A DNA stretch of 64,000 nucleotides from Ehretia macrophylla (Eukaryota; Streptophyta; Magnoliopsida; Boraginales; Ehretiaceae), in assembly GCA_037974665.1 (NCBI GenBank), contig CM075780.1:1460501-1524500 (forward strand), read 5' to 3'. The notes under the pieces are model-generated. The model ran no database searches. It was given only the letters and a program-made list of their open reading frames with translations, and was not told the DNA's origin. The translations under genes and the position numbers were made by a program. Shown piece by piece: positions 35,651-47,108 of the stretch. The first letter of the stretch is position 1. Each line of letters opens with the position of its first letter.

Positions 35651-36463
35651 TTAATCCAAGTATCCGCTGCACCCTTTCCTCAAGGACTTTACTACTTTTG
35701 TAGATGAAATGATGGAACTCCCGATGAAATCTCTTCGACCCATAACTTCCAATATTGGTTGATCAAGTACCCGGAAAGTTATAAGCTTCGCCCGGCATTT
35801 TAGTTGGACGTGATGTTTTGCCAACCAGTCCATCCCTAAAATGACCTCATAATCTCGAAAAGGTAATACAATAAGATTGGCTGAGAATTCCCTATCCTTA
35901 ATTTGGATTTTACATGCTTTACAAGCTGAACTAGTTACAAGTTTAGAACCCATTGGAGTACCAACTTCTACTTCGTATGGCAAACATACAACTCTCAATT
36001 TCACACGTTCCACACATAAGGGAGTAATAAATGAATGAGTAGCATCCGGATCAATTAACACCTTAACAGGTTGATTCAATATGAAGAATGTACCTTCCAC
36101 AACAGCGGTCTCATCTAGAATCTCCTCGCACTCAATAGCATAGGCTCGAGCCTGGACTCTAGGAACTGGAGTCTTGCCCCTGCCGGCTGGCTTACCCTGA
36201 TTCTGTCCCCCTTGCCATTTAGGGCAATCCTTAACCCGGTGCTGATCGCTGCCATAACCCATACATCGCCCCAATTTTCTCCAACAATGGGCCTCGGTAT
36301 GGCCCTTCTTGTTACAGTACAAACAGATGGCAGTCTGGGAAGCAGGTGAACTACCTGTGGATCCGCGGGTGGAAGAGGCTGATGGCGCTTTTGTCAGGCC
36401 ACGATTATTCACTAGTCTATTCTGGCTCTGGCCTTGACCGCGACTCTGACTCTGGAATTTCCT
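35651..36463 (-). pseudogene. Gag zinc knuckle and protease of element A (broken)
   Basis: Near the N-terminus a CCHC knuckle is complete (C-x2-C-x4-H-x4-C, CLYCNKKGH...). The retropepsin motif follows at about 36028-36056, but it reads D-P-D-A-T where the family has glycine as third residue; the changed codon is 36044-36046. Downstream the ILGMDWL flap-region motif is present. Bounded by TAG 36464-36466 upstream and TAA 35651-35653 downstream, both in frame with the neighbouring segments. The D in place of G should disable the protease even without the stops. Confidence 0.92.
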
Positions 36464-37245
36464 CTACTGACCTGGAGGCTGGAATGGTTTCTTACTTAGC
36501 TGACTCGAACCGGCTTCATCTAGTTTCCTCTTCTCAACTCGAGAGGCAGCAGCAAATGGGGCAGAGTAAGTATCGAAGTCATGAGAAGTTAACTGGTCCT
36601 GAATCTCTGGCCTCAATCCAACAGTAAATTTCCACATTTTCGCCTCCGGAGTACAAACCATATATTGAGCATAACGGGACAGTCGATCAAAACGAGCCTC
36701 GTACTGGGCCACCATCATATTACCCTGGGTCAAGTACATGAACTCCTCGATCCGCCTTTGCCTGGAAACTGCAGGTACATATTTCTCCTTAAATGCCTTA
36801 ACGAAATTACCCCACAAGCGAGGTGTCTGGTCAGTCTCCCACAGTGCCTCTACAGTGTGCCACCAATGCTCGGCATCCCGTGCAACAGAAATACAGCAAA
36901 CTCCACTTTCTCTTCATTTGTATAATCAAGTGGCCTGAAAATCTTCTCAATCTCGGACAGCCAAGCCTCTGCTTTCTCATCATCAGCTTCCCCGTAGAAT
37001 TTAGACGGGCGAAAGTCAAGGAATTCCATCATTTTGCTATGTCTCCCATGGTTACCCTCATTCCTGTTATTGATGTTGTTGTTGTTGGCTTCACGAGCAT
37101 CCTGACGCTTCATCACATGTGATACACGATCCATGGCATTTTCCATCATATTAAACATAGCTATACCAGGATTAGTCTTTTAAGCATCCCCGATCTCTTG
37201 AGGTTCACCGCTCCTATTAGTAGTACGGGTACTAGGGCCAGCCAT
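36464..37245 (-). pseudogene. Gag of element A (broken)
   Basis: The likely start is ATG at 37243-37245 (MAGPSTR...), in frame with the rest. Codon 22 is a TAA stop (37180-37182). After it a recognisable gag domain runs (PSKFYGEADDEKAEAWLSEIEKIF) until a one-base frame slip near 36880-36890, after which the frame changes and resumes with WGNFVKAFKEKYVP and YEARFDRLSRYA. It then meets TAG 36464-36466. Gag forms the virus-like particle of the element. The C-to-T type of several stops fits decay of methylated DNA. Confidence 0.9.
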
Positions 37246-37504
37246 CTATAGGCATAAATTACGATGTACAATTTATTGAAATATGACAATTAAGAATCTA
37301 ATGCATAAGATATGCAACATAATATAGGTACAATTCTAAAAACATTTAAGGCATGTAAGTCACTTAAGCACATAGAACATAGAAGGCACATTTATCACAC
37401 AATAACACATAGACAAGTCATCCTAATTATCTTAGGGCTCTACCCACGGTCCGAGAGTTAAACCCGGCTTAAGCAATCTAAGCTCTGATACCATTCTTCT
37501 AAGG
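37246..37504 (-). other. 5' leader and primer binding site of element A
   Basis: Between the 5' LTR and gag. The minus strand carries TGGTATCAGAGC (37482-37493), the standard plant PBS complementary to the 3' end of initiator tRNA-Met, 11 bases after the LTR end. The rest of the leader (37246-37481) holds nothing I recognise. Confidence 0.9.
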
Positions 37505-40500
37505 TGTCACGCCCCAACCCGGCCTATAAAGGTTAGACTAGGGTGTGATCTAAACATTCAAGTCCTTTCAAGTACTTAATCGTTCAAGGAGGTTTAGCAC
37601 TTAACGTTTTATACTAGACTCCAAAATTTTTTCGGAAAATCGGCAGCATAACGGCTGTAATTGGGCTCTTTGGTTTGACCGAGTTCTCTAAACACCTCAA
37701 AATTTACCATCTCAATTCCATTTCCAACTAAGATTAATATTTTACCATCAATTGAATTGCCTATTGGTTATTTCGACGTCTTGTTTGATTTATGACCTAG
37801 CATGATACTATGTCTCGTTTGTTTGTTTGACCTCGTTTCAAAATATACCTGTTTAAGATTGGATAAATTCATTTACTTAGTCCTTACTAATGCATCATAA
37901 CCTATGATAATACTAGCGGTAATAAAAGCATAACGATCATAGTAATGTCTAGTATCAGTCTACTTAATATAAGTACAAACCAAAATTAGACCCCAAATTA
38001 CAACGGGGTCCTTTTACATCACGACATCGAGCAACATAAAAGAAAATAGTCTTCAAGTAACATAAAGTTCACAAGTAGTCACGTTCAAGCAAAACAACAA
38101 TGACAGGCAATCACTCCAGGGGTTCATCATTAGGCACATTGTCCTCAGGTACCTGTACCTGTTCTTCTTCACCTGTGATGAAAAAGAGGGTGAGTCCGTA
38201 TGAACTCAGCGAGGGGGAAACGAGAAATACGTTTTGAAACTCATTTTCTGGTTCAATTATGAAAACTCCTTTTGAAAACATGTCATGTATTACCAATAAT
38301 AAGGTACGCAAATATATGAAACAAATCGAGTAACAGATACATTTACCAATCATTTCAAGGATACGGTGATCATTTGCTCTCAATATCAATTTTGATTCAT
38401 TTGGTGCGGCCTACTTCAATAATCCACTTATCGCTCCCAATTGGGTGTACTCCGGATGTACCCCGAAACCTATGACCCAACTCTCCAAGGGTGGAATGCC
38501 AAGCGAGAGAGGGAATTGGACCATGGTAGTCACGGGAGCACCGGCAAGCCCTATGCCTCCTTGCATTCGTGAAACGCTACCATGCCACAATGAAAGGTTG
38601 CAACCTCGTATGCAGTGCGCATTTATAACATTTAACATATCACATTAGGAGGACAAAAAAGTAGGTCACCTCCGAGCAATTATAAGATCGCACGTTGTCA
38701 AGTAATCAAACAAGGCACGATAAGACAAATAATTTCACTTGAAAAGCATATGGAGTCATATGAACATTAATAGGGCAGCCATGTAACACATGCAAGTCAA
38801 GCCATATAACTCATTTCGAAGTTCACGTAATCAAGTGATACGAATATTCAACATGCAACAACATTTACGTGGGTTCGGTTGCAAGGAAAGATTATTTGAC
38901 AACATGCAATGGTCCAAATCACATTTGAAGTTATAAGACATTTACGGGCAGCCCACTAAGCATATAATTCCCACACAATATCCAAATGATCAACACTTAG
39001 CAAAACTACCTAGTCATTAGGGTTTCCATTTCGTGTATATTCATGCAATTTGAGCCTCAACCCAACTCAAAGTCAATCTCAAACCATGCATCATTTAATT
39101 CAACATCTTCAAACATTCAAAACAGTCCACACAACATCCCGAAGCTACAATCCCAAGCATTTAATTCAACAAGAGAAGTCACCACAATTTTTCTAAGTAC
39201 CACATTAAGTGAAACCCTTACTGCAATAGGCTGTATTCTCACAATCAATAGAATAATCAAACAATCTCCAAATCCAGTGAATAAGATGCCAAATTAAATC
39301 TTAAGGAGTGAACTAAAATCAAAAACAAACCTTGCATCAATTGGAGTTCGGAATCATTAGTTATAGCCGAAACAGTGAGATAGCACAAAACTGTCCAGAT
39401 TTGCACACTTTTCAGAAAGTGACGTTTTTGAGGTCCTCAGGGTCAGTTTTAGCCTTGGTCCATTTCTGACAAAATTGTCCAGACCTGAAAAATATAGCAT
39501 CACACCAAATTTCATGCATTTTGGACATCATTTACTCAGTCAAATATGGTTTGTTCCACAAGGTCAGTGCATCTGCCAAAACCTGCTTCATTTTTCCAGA
39601 TTTCCAGATTTGGACACATTTTAAAGATTTTCCATTTTGAGGACCTTAGAATCAAAATTTTCTTCGGCCTATTTCTGCGAAAAATGTTCACAACTGTCCA
39701 AACTAGTCACGTACCAATTTTCAAGCATTTTCAACATCATTTTCCTAGCTAAACTTACCTCGAACGGACTGGTCGGAGAGCTGTCAACAATTTCGACTTC
39801 ACCTAGCATCATTTTCAAGCCAAGATCTTGCCATGCATGGTTATTTAAGCTTATGAACGACCATATAGCTCAAGTACAGAAGCAAATACACACATTTATG
39901 AACATGCATATGAATTTTTGAAGAGTTTTCAAAAGGTTTTAACCCTCACCTTAGCAATCAACCACAAAGATGCTCAAAACCTTGATGAAGCTCAACTTTC
40001 TTCCTCTCCTTGCTTAGTCGAAAACCCAACTAGCTTTTCTCTATTTTTCCTAGCTTAGTGATCAATCTCTTAGTACATGCATGTAGTTAGGGATTGAAGA
40101 AAAGAAATGGATGCCAAGAAGCTTACCTACGCCGAATGGAGTCTTCAATGCACATGCAAGTGTGATTTTTACTTCTTAGCTAGCTCAGTTGAAGTCTTTT
40201 GCTTGTGGCTTGCTTGGTTTAGCTATGGTGTGAAGAAGAGAAGCTATGGAGATGAAGAACTCAGCCAAGGCCAAAAATGAGAGAGGAAAATTGAGAGGTA
40301 AGTGAGAGAAATTGAAGGAAAATAGAGAATATGACAAAGTGATGGCTTTGCAATTTCTATGAGGTTGTGGTCGGCCTTGGGCAGTCCAAATTCAGCATTT
40401 TGTGTCTTCAATGTGCAATTTGAAATTCCTAGGATGGGCAAGAATGATGTGGCCGAAAATAGTGTGCAAATGGTAGGGTTTTTGAGCAATTTTCTAAGCA

Positions 40501-41027
40501 TTTGTGTCATAGAATGTCTAAGCATGCATAGTTGATTATAAAATTGTTCAAACCATGTGAAAACACCATGGTATGGTCGGCCAAGCTAGCTTCCAATTCT
40601 GAATTTTTGTCAACTTTTGATCATTAATTAACTGTGTCTTGAAAGTGCAAAAAGAATAAGGAATAAAGAATGAAGAATGTCTAGCTTTTGGTGCTATTTC
40701 GTCTTCTAGTGAGTTGAATTAGGATTATTATATTGATAGTGGATTTTGTAGGATTGTTTAATAGTCTAGTGCTCCGTGTAAGATGCTTTCTTGATTAGCG
40801 TGAAGGCACACTTTCCTAGGTCTAGGGCACGCACTATGAGGTAGGACACGAACTACGAGATGAACGCACGTTTTTCAAGTAAAAGCACGCAACCCTAAAT
40901 GAATGCACGTAATTCAATGCATGGCACATAAAATGAACACAATTCTTAAACCTAGGTCAAGGCACGCAAATCTAGGTTAGGGCATACGAAGCGAGGTTTC
41001 ACACGCAAATCGGGGTCGGACCTCACA
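37505..41027 (-). repeat. Element A 5' LTR
   Basis: 3523 bp with TG...CA ends, very similar to the 3' LTR but with scattered substitutions, denser around 39490-39560. Short reading frames occur on both strands but none is a known protein. The ACGTG-rich zone (about 40800-41020) lies at the U3 start in element sense. Confidence 0.95.
38464..38586 (-). other. Conserved LTR block, element A 5' LTR
   Basis: Copy of the block described at 30157-30280, with a few substitutions. Confidence 0.75.
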
Positions 41028-41032
41028 ACCCT
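41028..41032. other. Target-site duplication of element A (right)
   Basis: ACCCT after the LTR end CCTCACA, matching 29194-29198. Confidence 0.95.
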
Positions 41033-41057
41033 AACTAGGGCAAAAAAAATGGAAAAG

Positions 41058-41176
41058 GGGGTGCAACACGAGGACTTCCCAGGGGGTCACCCATCCTAGT
41101 ATTACTTTCGCCCAAGCACGCTTAACTTCGGAGTTCTGATGGGATCCGGTGCATTAGTGCTGGTATGATCGCACCC
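41058..41176 (-). rRNA. 5S: 5S rRNA gene copy 5S-44
   Basis: Full length, only G75A and G70A. Element A begins about 30 bp past its 3' end, beyond the T-tract, so its terminator survives. Confidence 0.95.
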
Positions 41177-41347
41177 GTCATGTTGAGGGCACAATTCTTA
41201 TATGTGTTAACGATTCACAGTCCCAGCCAAGAGAGATGGCCCATTCAAAAAGCCCAATGGGCTTAACGACAACCCATCCGCTTCAACAACGCAGCATCCT
41301 CGCAAGACGTGATATCGACACGTTGTAGGGCCCTCTGATGTCCCGCG

Positions 41348-41412
41348 AGCGTGCTTGGGCAAGAGTAGTGCTAGGATAGGTGACCCCCTAGGAAGTCCTC
41401 GTGTTGCACCCC
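41348..41412 (+). pseudogene. Partial 5S gene at strand-switch junction (nt 55-119)
   Basis: Only the 3' 65 nt remain, starting at AGCGTGC inside box A. Changes within it: G68A, A77G, G85A, G97A. The 5' half is replaced by the opposite-strand spacer; the two sequences share AG at the join. Confidence 0.93.
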
Positions 41413-41970
41413 ATTTTCAATTTTTTTTGCCCTGGTTAGGGTTGCCAAGAAACTTTATCCACCAAATCTCTATTACTGAATCCCACGGAACATTGGGCTA
41501 GAAAACTTCGCTTCACGTAGAGGCTGGACCCGCAAACCGAGGGCGTAGGGTTTGTGACCAGGTCTCCGTCGCTCCGGTACCCATAAGTTTTTATCCGTAA
41601 GGAGTTACGCGGTGCACAGCATACCGTTGCAAAGCTTTCTGAGAGCTCTACGATGGGGGAAGCCAGCTTGCTCGCTGTGCCCCTTTTTGGAGCCCAAAAT
41701 CGAACGTTTTCATCAGTTTCAGGCCACTTTTCTGCTTTTGCTATGTTTTTCCGTCCCGGATCGTACGTCGTGAACTATTAAAAGGACGACATCCAGACTC
41801 GCGGGACATCAGAGGGCCCTACAACGTGTCAATATCACGTCTTCACAGGATGCTGCGTTGTTGAAGCGGATGGGTTGTAGTTAAGCCCATTGGGCCTTTG
41901 GAATGGGCCATCTCTCTAGGCTGGGACTGCGAACAGTTAACACATAAAGTAATTGTACCCGCAACATGAC

Positions 41971-42089
41971 GGGTGCGATCATACCAGCACTAATGCACCG
42001 GATCCCATCAGAACTCCGAAGTTAAACGTGCTTGACCGAGAGAAGTAGTAGGATGGGTGACCCCTTGGGAAGTCCTCGTGTTGCACCCC
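41971..42089 (+). rRNA. 5S: 5S rRNA gene copy 5S-46
   Basis: Full length. Six changes: G56A, G65A, G66C, T73A, C78G, C95T. Several sit around box A and the intermediate element, so activity is doubtful. Confidence 0.93.
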
Positions 42090-42647
42090 CTTTTCAATTT
42101 TTTTTGCCTTGGTTAGGTTTGCCAAGATACTTTATCCACCAAATCTCTATTACTGAATCCCACGGAACATTGGGCAAGACAACTTTGCTTCACGTAGAGG
42201 CTGGGCCCGCAAACCGAGGGCGTGGGGTTTGTGACCAAGTCTCCGTCGCTCCGGTGCCCATAACTTTTGATCCGTAAGGAGTTACGCGGTGCACAGCATA
42301 CCGTTGCAAAGCTCACTAAGAGCTCTACGACGGGGGCAGCCATCTTGGTCGCTGTGCCCCTTTTTGGTGCCCAAAATTAAACATTTTGATCAGTTTCATG
42401 CCAGTTTTCTTCTTTTGCTCTGTTTTTCCGTCCCGGATCATAGGTGGTGAACTGTTAAAAGGACGACAACCGGACTCGCTCGACATCAGCGGGCCCTACA
42501 ACGTGTCGATATAACGTCTTGCGAGGATGCTGCATTGTTGAAGCGGATGGGTTGTCGTTAAGCCCATTGGGCCTTTTGAATGGGCCATCTCTTTGGGCTG
42601 GGACTGTGAACCGTTAACACATATAGGAATTGTGCCCTCAACATGAC

Positions 42648-42766
42648 GGGTGCGATCATACAAGCACTAATGCAATGGATCCCATCAGAACTCCGAAGTT
42701 AAGCGTGCTTGGGCGAGAGCAGTAGTAGGATGGGTGACCTCTTGGGAAGTCCTTGTGTTGCACCCC
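42648..42766 (+). rRNA. 5S: 5S rRNA gene copy 5S-47
   Basis: Full length. Eight changes: C15A, C28A, C29T, T73C, C78G, C93T, C95T, C107T. Box A intact. Confidence 0.93.
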
Positions 42767-43324
42767 CTTTTCAATTTTTTTTGCCCTGGTTAGGGTTGCC
42801 AAGATACTTTATCCACCAAATCTATATTACTGATTCCCACGAAACATTGGGCAAGACAACTTCACATCACGTAGAGGTTGGGCCCGCAAACCGAGGGCGT
42901 AGGGTTTGTGACCAGGTCTCCGTCGCTCCGGTGCCCATAACTTTTGATCCGTAAGAAGTTACGCGGCGCACAGCATACCGTTGCAAAGCTCTCTGAGAGC
43001 TCTACGACGGGGGTAGCCATCTTGCTCGCTTTGCCTATTTTTGGAGCCCAAAATAGAACGTTTTCATCAGTTTCAGACCACTTTTCTTCTTTTGCTCTAT
43101 TTTTTCATCCCGGATCATACGTTGTGAATTGTTAAAAGGACGACAACCTGACTCGCTGGACATCAGAGGGCAATACAACGTGTCGATATAACGTCTTGCG
43201 AGGATGCTGCGTTGTTGAAGCAGATGGGTTGTCGTTAAGCCCATTGGGCCTTTTGAATTGGCCATCTCTCTAGGCTAGGACTGTGAACCGTTAACACATA
43301 TAGGAATTGTGCCCTCAAGATGAC

Positions 43325-43443
43325 GTGTGCGATCATACCACTACTAATGCATCGGATCCCATCAGAACTCCGAAGTTAAGCGTGCTTGGGCGAGAGTAGT
43401 ACTAGGATGGGTGATCCCCTGGGAAGTCCTCGTGTTGCACCCC
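43325..43443 (+). rRNA. 5S: 5S rRNA gene copy 5S-48
   Basis: Full length. Five changes: G2T, G17C, C18T, C28T, C91T. Solo LTR C is inserted farther downstream in its spacer. Confidence 0.94.
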
Positions 43444-43909
43444 ATTTTCAATATTTTTTGCCCTGGTTAGGGTTGCCAAGATACTTTATCCCCCAAATCT
43501 CTATTACTGAATCCCACGGAACATTGGGCAAGACAACTTCTTTTCACGTAGAGGCTGGGCCCGCAAACCGAGGGCATAGGGTTTGTGACCAGGTCTCCGT
43601 CGCTCCGGTGCCCATAACTTTTGATCCGTAAAGAGTTACGCGGCGCACAGCATATCGTTGCAAAGCTCTCTGAGAGCTCTACGATGGGGGTAGCTAGCAT
43701 GCTTGCTATGCCCATTTTTGGAGCCCAAAATCGAACGTTTTCATCAGTTTCAGGCCACTTTCTACTTTTGCTCTGTTTTTCTGTCCCGGATCATACGTCG
43801 TGAACTGTTAAAAGGACGACAACCTGACTCGCAGGACATTAGAGTGCCCTACAACGTGTCGATATCACGTCTTGCAAGCATGCTGCGTTGTTGAAGCGGA
43901 TAGGTTGTC

Positions 43910-43914
43910 GTTAA
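43910..43914. other. Target-site duplication of solo LTR C (left)
   Basis: GTTAA before TGTAAGAACC; repeated at 47018-47022. Confidence 0.93.
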
Positions 43915-44851
43915 TGTAAGAACCTGCACTTAATTCCAAGCATTATTATATTATTTGAGTATTATTAATATGCTCGGTGATAAGAACTAAATTTAACTAG
44001 GGCGTGTATTAGCTAGTATATTAAAATTATGCATTCAGCTCAAATAAAAGAAAACCTTGCTGGTAGAAATAAGGTACTATATTTTAATTACTCTTTGGAT
44101 TTAAGAATTTGTATAGCATTAGCTAGGATTTACTCAAATTATAGAATAAAAGTAGTACTATAATTAGTTGATAGGGTTTGATAATTTTTAAGTAGTCATT
44201 CTATCATTTCTAAACAAAGAAAATTAATTATTGTTATATTAGTGTCAACATTTTAGCTAAATAACGAATTAGCCATCATTAACGTGAGTGAAAAATTTTC
44301 CTCTTCTAATCAGCGGTTTGCACGTAGGAAGATAAGCATGAGCAATTAGTGTCCAATTAGCTTGGTCATTTCGGTTTAGCCTTTAGAGATTTTAATACAA
44401 TTGTTATAAGTGCTGATTTGTTGGAAATTAGATTAACCTTTGCAATTTTGGAAGCCAATCACGTTGCTACCACTAGCCTACTTAAGCTACTATCATAAGA
44501 CTACTTGTAGTCTTGCATGGAGCCATGCACCAGTAGAAGACACGCAGCAGCTTGGGTTTACTCGAGTATCACATGAATTAAACGTGTGTATTCTCGCAAG
44601 TTAGCATTTTTGTTAGGTAGACGACGTGGCAGCTAAAATGTTTTAACTGTCCATTCCCGAGTGGTTGCATGATTTTAATTAAATACGCAGCAGCTTGGAA
44701 TTAGTTACCATAATAGAACATTAGTGCTGTCAATAGGATAGAGGAACTAAGCTTTGAATCAGCATGCTGGAAGTAGGAGGTGTCAACTTGCATGAAGTAA
44801 TTTCTTGACAATAAAACGCGCAGCTGCTTTCTTCACTCAAGTAGAATAGGA

Positions 44852-44886
44852 ACCAATCAGATTGAGTCCTAGGCACTATATAAAGG
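44852..44886 (+). promoter_or_regulatory. Putative Pol II promoter of solo LTR C
   Basis: AACCAATCAG (CCAAT box) followed 20 bases on by CTATATAAAGG, a good plant TATA box. About 960 bp into the LTR, as expected for a U3/R boundary region. It points toward 5S-49. Confidence 0.65.
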
Positions 44887-46073
44887 ATTGTTAAGCTTCG
44901 GTTAGAACACACACAACCAAATCTCTTATTAGCCTTTTTATATTTCTTTTCTTTGACGAGTTTGACAAGCAATTCACAGGTGCGGGTTTCTTTTAAAATG
45001 CATGGCTGATTTTATTTAATTAAGCTTAGCTGACACTATTTTATATTTAGCTTATAACATGAACATAGTTGTGCAGGTCTTTTGACTAGAAAGCATTACT
45101 GAATTCTTTTGTTGATTACAAGTATTTGATTATATGAAGAGCTAATATTATTTTATGTCTTATGCCATGACTTCGTTCTATATATGTAAGGGTGTGGGTT
45201 CTAACTTTTAAAATACATTGTTAAGTCCTATTATATATGTAGAGTTAATCGTGTGTGTCTATTAGAGCATTATAGCTAAATTATACGTTAATTAACTGTG
45301 AAAGCATGACACATAGACTTACTAGTATAGTCTAGTTAACAATCTCCTCTCAATACATAACTATATTTATGATTGGTTGAGAGAGACTTTTAAATAAATT
45401 ATATACATGGGTTTGTGATTTTAAATGAGCAGATTGTTATTTGTTAAGAATAAAAGATGTCCTCTCGTAAAGCCAAGCTAGAAGGTTATACCTTATAATA
45501 TATATTAAATGTGTATACTACCTGTTATATGGGAGCCTATATTTAAGTTTTGATAAGAAATATACGGTATTATAAATCAAGTAGTAGTGGATGAGAAGTT
45601 AAGTAGGTTATGGCCATTCTGTAGTCAAGTAAGAATTGATAATGTCTACTACTAAAATTTCACGAGCTAAGTCAACCATCTGTTAACTATATTTACTCTT
45701 AGAAGAAGACTATAGCAAGGAGGGTTGATAATAAAATCTATAATAACATAAATTCTTAACCAGGACAAACAACTTGGTCTAATATAAGACCTTATGAACT
45801 AGAATTATAAATCAGGTATACATATCATGTTGCTTAACTAGGGTTATAGTAAAGAGTTGTCTATCTTACTGTTTTAATTACGTATTCAACTACTTGCTTG
45901 TTATTCACTAAGATCACTACCTACTTGTAACATGTATAAATTATTATCCACCTTAATGATTTATTTTTAATATCTACATGGATATATGTACGAGAGACGG
46001 CCTGCTATGTCGTACTCTCATTATGTGATTACCTGAGCATACTTGTGAGCTACTTAGGGGTTGCAACCTCAGG

Positions 46074-46197
46074 CACGATAGCGTTTCACGAATGCCGGGT
46101 GGCATAGGGCTTGCCGGTGATCCCGTGACTATCGTGGTCCTAGTCCCTCTCTCGCTTGGCCTTCCACCCTCGGAGAGTTGGGTCGTAGATTTTGGGA
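46074..46197 (+). other. Conserved LTR block, solo LTR C
   Basis: Contains GATAGCGTTTCACGAATG, CATAGGGCTTGCCGGTGA and CTCTCGCTTGG...CCACCCTCGGAGAGTTGGG, clearly alignable with the A, B and D LTRs although the flanks are not. Confidence 0.75.
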
Positions 46198-46274
46198 TAC
46201 AATCCGGAGTATCCTCTTGGGAGAGATAAGAAGTTGAAATTCTGATCAAAGGTTGGCCACCTCATGAAATACAT

Positions 46275-46365
46275 GACTTGTTCCTACTCTCGCTTGGTAC
46301 CACCCTCGGAGAGTAGTGTCCTACTCTCGTTTGGCATTCTAACCTCGGAGAGTAGGTTGATATCT
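46275..46365 (+). repeat. Two extra copies of the hairpin module in LTR C
   Basis: Two further copies of the CTCTCG(C/T)TTGG ... CCTCGGAGAG module directly after the conserved block. In these, CTACTCTC and GAGAGTAG form an 8-bp stem around a loop of about 20 nt. Confidence 0.7.
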
Positions 46366-47017
46366 GATGTGGATACTTGCCACTAAATGTTACTAGACAA
46401 CATATGATATTATTTCTTATCATCTGTAAATAAGTTGTGAATATTATTATATGCTGGCATTGCATCATTGTTTTCAAAATTCGAAAATGTTTTCAAAACC
46501 ACCCCCGGTTGACTTACCCTCGCTGAGTTCTTAGAGCTCACGACCCTTACCACCCCCACTTTAGGTGAAGCCACGGTAGAAGAGGAAGAACCGGGAAACG
46601 AGAATGTGCCTTTTCTGTGTTCTGAGGGATTTGGATAAGTTGATTCCACGAAGTGTTGATGTTATCATCCATCGGTATTACCTTTTCAACGAAGACTTGG
46701 TGAACAAAGAAATACCACATCACCTACTATATGATGTAATAATAAATGACACAGTGTTAGATATAGGGTTTGGACCATGTATGACTGCATATGTGGTCTA
46801 CTACGGTATTATGTATGAAGAATAGGTGTACTAGTCTAGTTCCGGACTCATTTTTGTCAACTCAGAGTCTGGTTGGATGGTTGTAATACGAAAGGTTATA
46901 TCTATATCAGCTTAGTATATTCCGCTTTCAGCTCTTATTTTGCATTTGAATGAGTATAGCTATTTATCTTGACCTCCCACTGTATCCTGAGAAGGATCAG
47001 GATTTTGGGTCATTACA

Positions 47018-47022
47018 GTTAA
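47018..47022. other. Target-site duplication of solo LTR C (right)
   Basis: GTTAA after CATTACA; matches 43910-43914. Confidence 0.93.
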
Positions 47023-47108
47023 GCCCATTGGGCCTTTTGAATGGGCCATCTCTCTAGGCTGGGACTGTGAACAGTTAGCACATAAAGGAATTGTGCCCTA
47101 AACATGAC

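Larger units (their letters stand above)
29199..41027 (-). mobile_element. Element A: full-length Ty3/Gypsy chromovirus-type retrotransposon
   Basis: An 11,829-bp LTR element on the minus strand with two long LTRs, TG...CA ends, a 5-bp target duplication, PBS, polypurine tract and a gag-protease-RT-RNase H-integrase-chromodomain order, which defines Ty3/Gypsy. Very long LTRs and the C-terminal chromodomain-like tail suggest the Tekay/Del group of chromoviruses; that assignment is inference. The polyprotein frame is broken by seven in-frame stops and one frameshift, so the copy cannot act on its own. It sits about 30 bp beyond the 3' end of 5S-44 and has the same orientation as the 5S genes around it. 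Confidence 0.95.
41028..41347 (-). repeat. 5S rDNA array, block 2 (minus strand remainder)
   Basis: The part of the unit beyond element A: downstream spacer, gene 5S-44 and upstream spacer. It stops abruptly in the spacer at CCCGCGAG, where a 5S gene of opposite strand begins. Confidence 0.95.
43915..47017 (+). mobile_element. Solo LTR C (divergent Ty3/Gypsy-type)
   Basis: A 3103-bp insertion with TG...CA ends (TGTAAGAACC ... GGTCATTACA) and a perfect 5-bp target duplication, and no internal coding region. It is therefore a solo LTR left by LTR-LTR recombination, or an unrecognised non-autonomous element. Plus orientation is supported by a CCAAT box (44853) and TATATAAAGG (44877) on the plus strand and by the direction of the block shared with the other LTRs (46074-46197). 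Elsewhere its sequence does not resemble the A, B and D LTRs. Insertion point is about 90 bp upstream of 5S-49. Confidence 0.88.

Noticed and set aside
44730-44972. Minus-strand frame of 80 aa in solo LTR C
   Set aside because: Lies over the CCAAT/TATA promoter region of the LTR, with no domain or support.
46604-46825. Plus-strand 73-aa frame in solo LTR C
   Set aside because: Short, unique, near the 3' end of the LTR; no recognisable domain and no matching frame in the other LTRs.
43915-47017. DNA transposon or LINE as identity of insertion C
   Set aside because: TG...CA ends with a 5-bp target duplication, no poly-A tail, no long terminal inverted repeat and a block shared with LTRs all favour a solo LTR.
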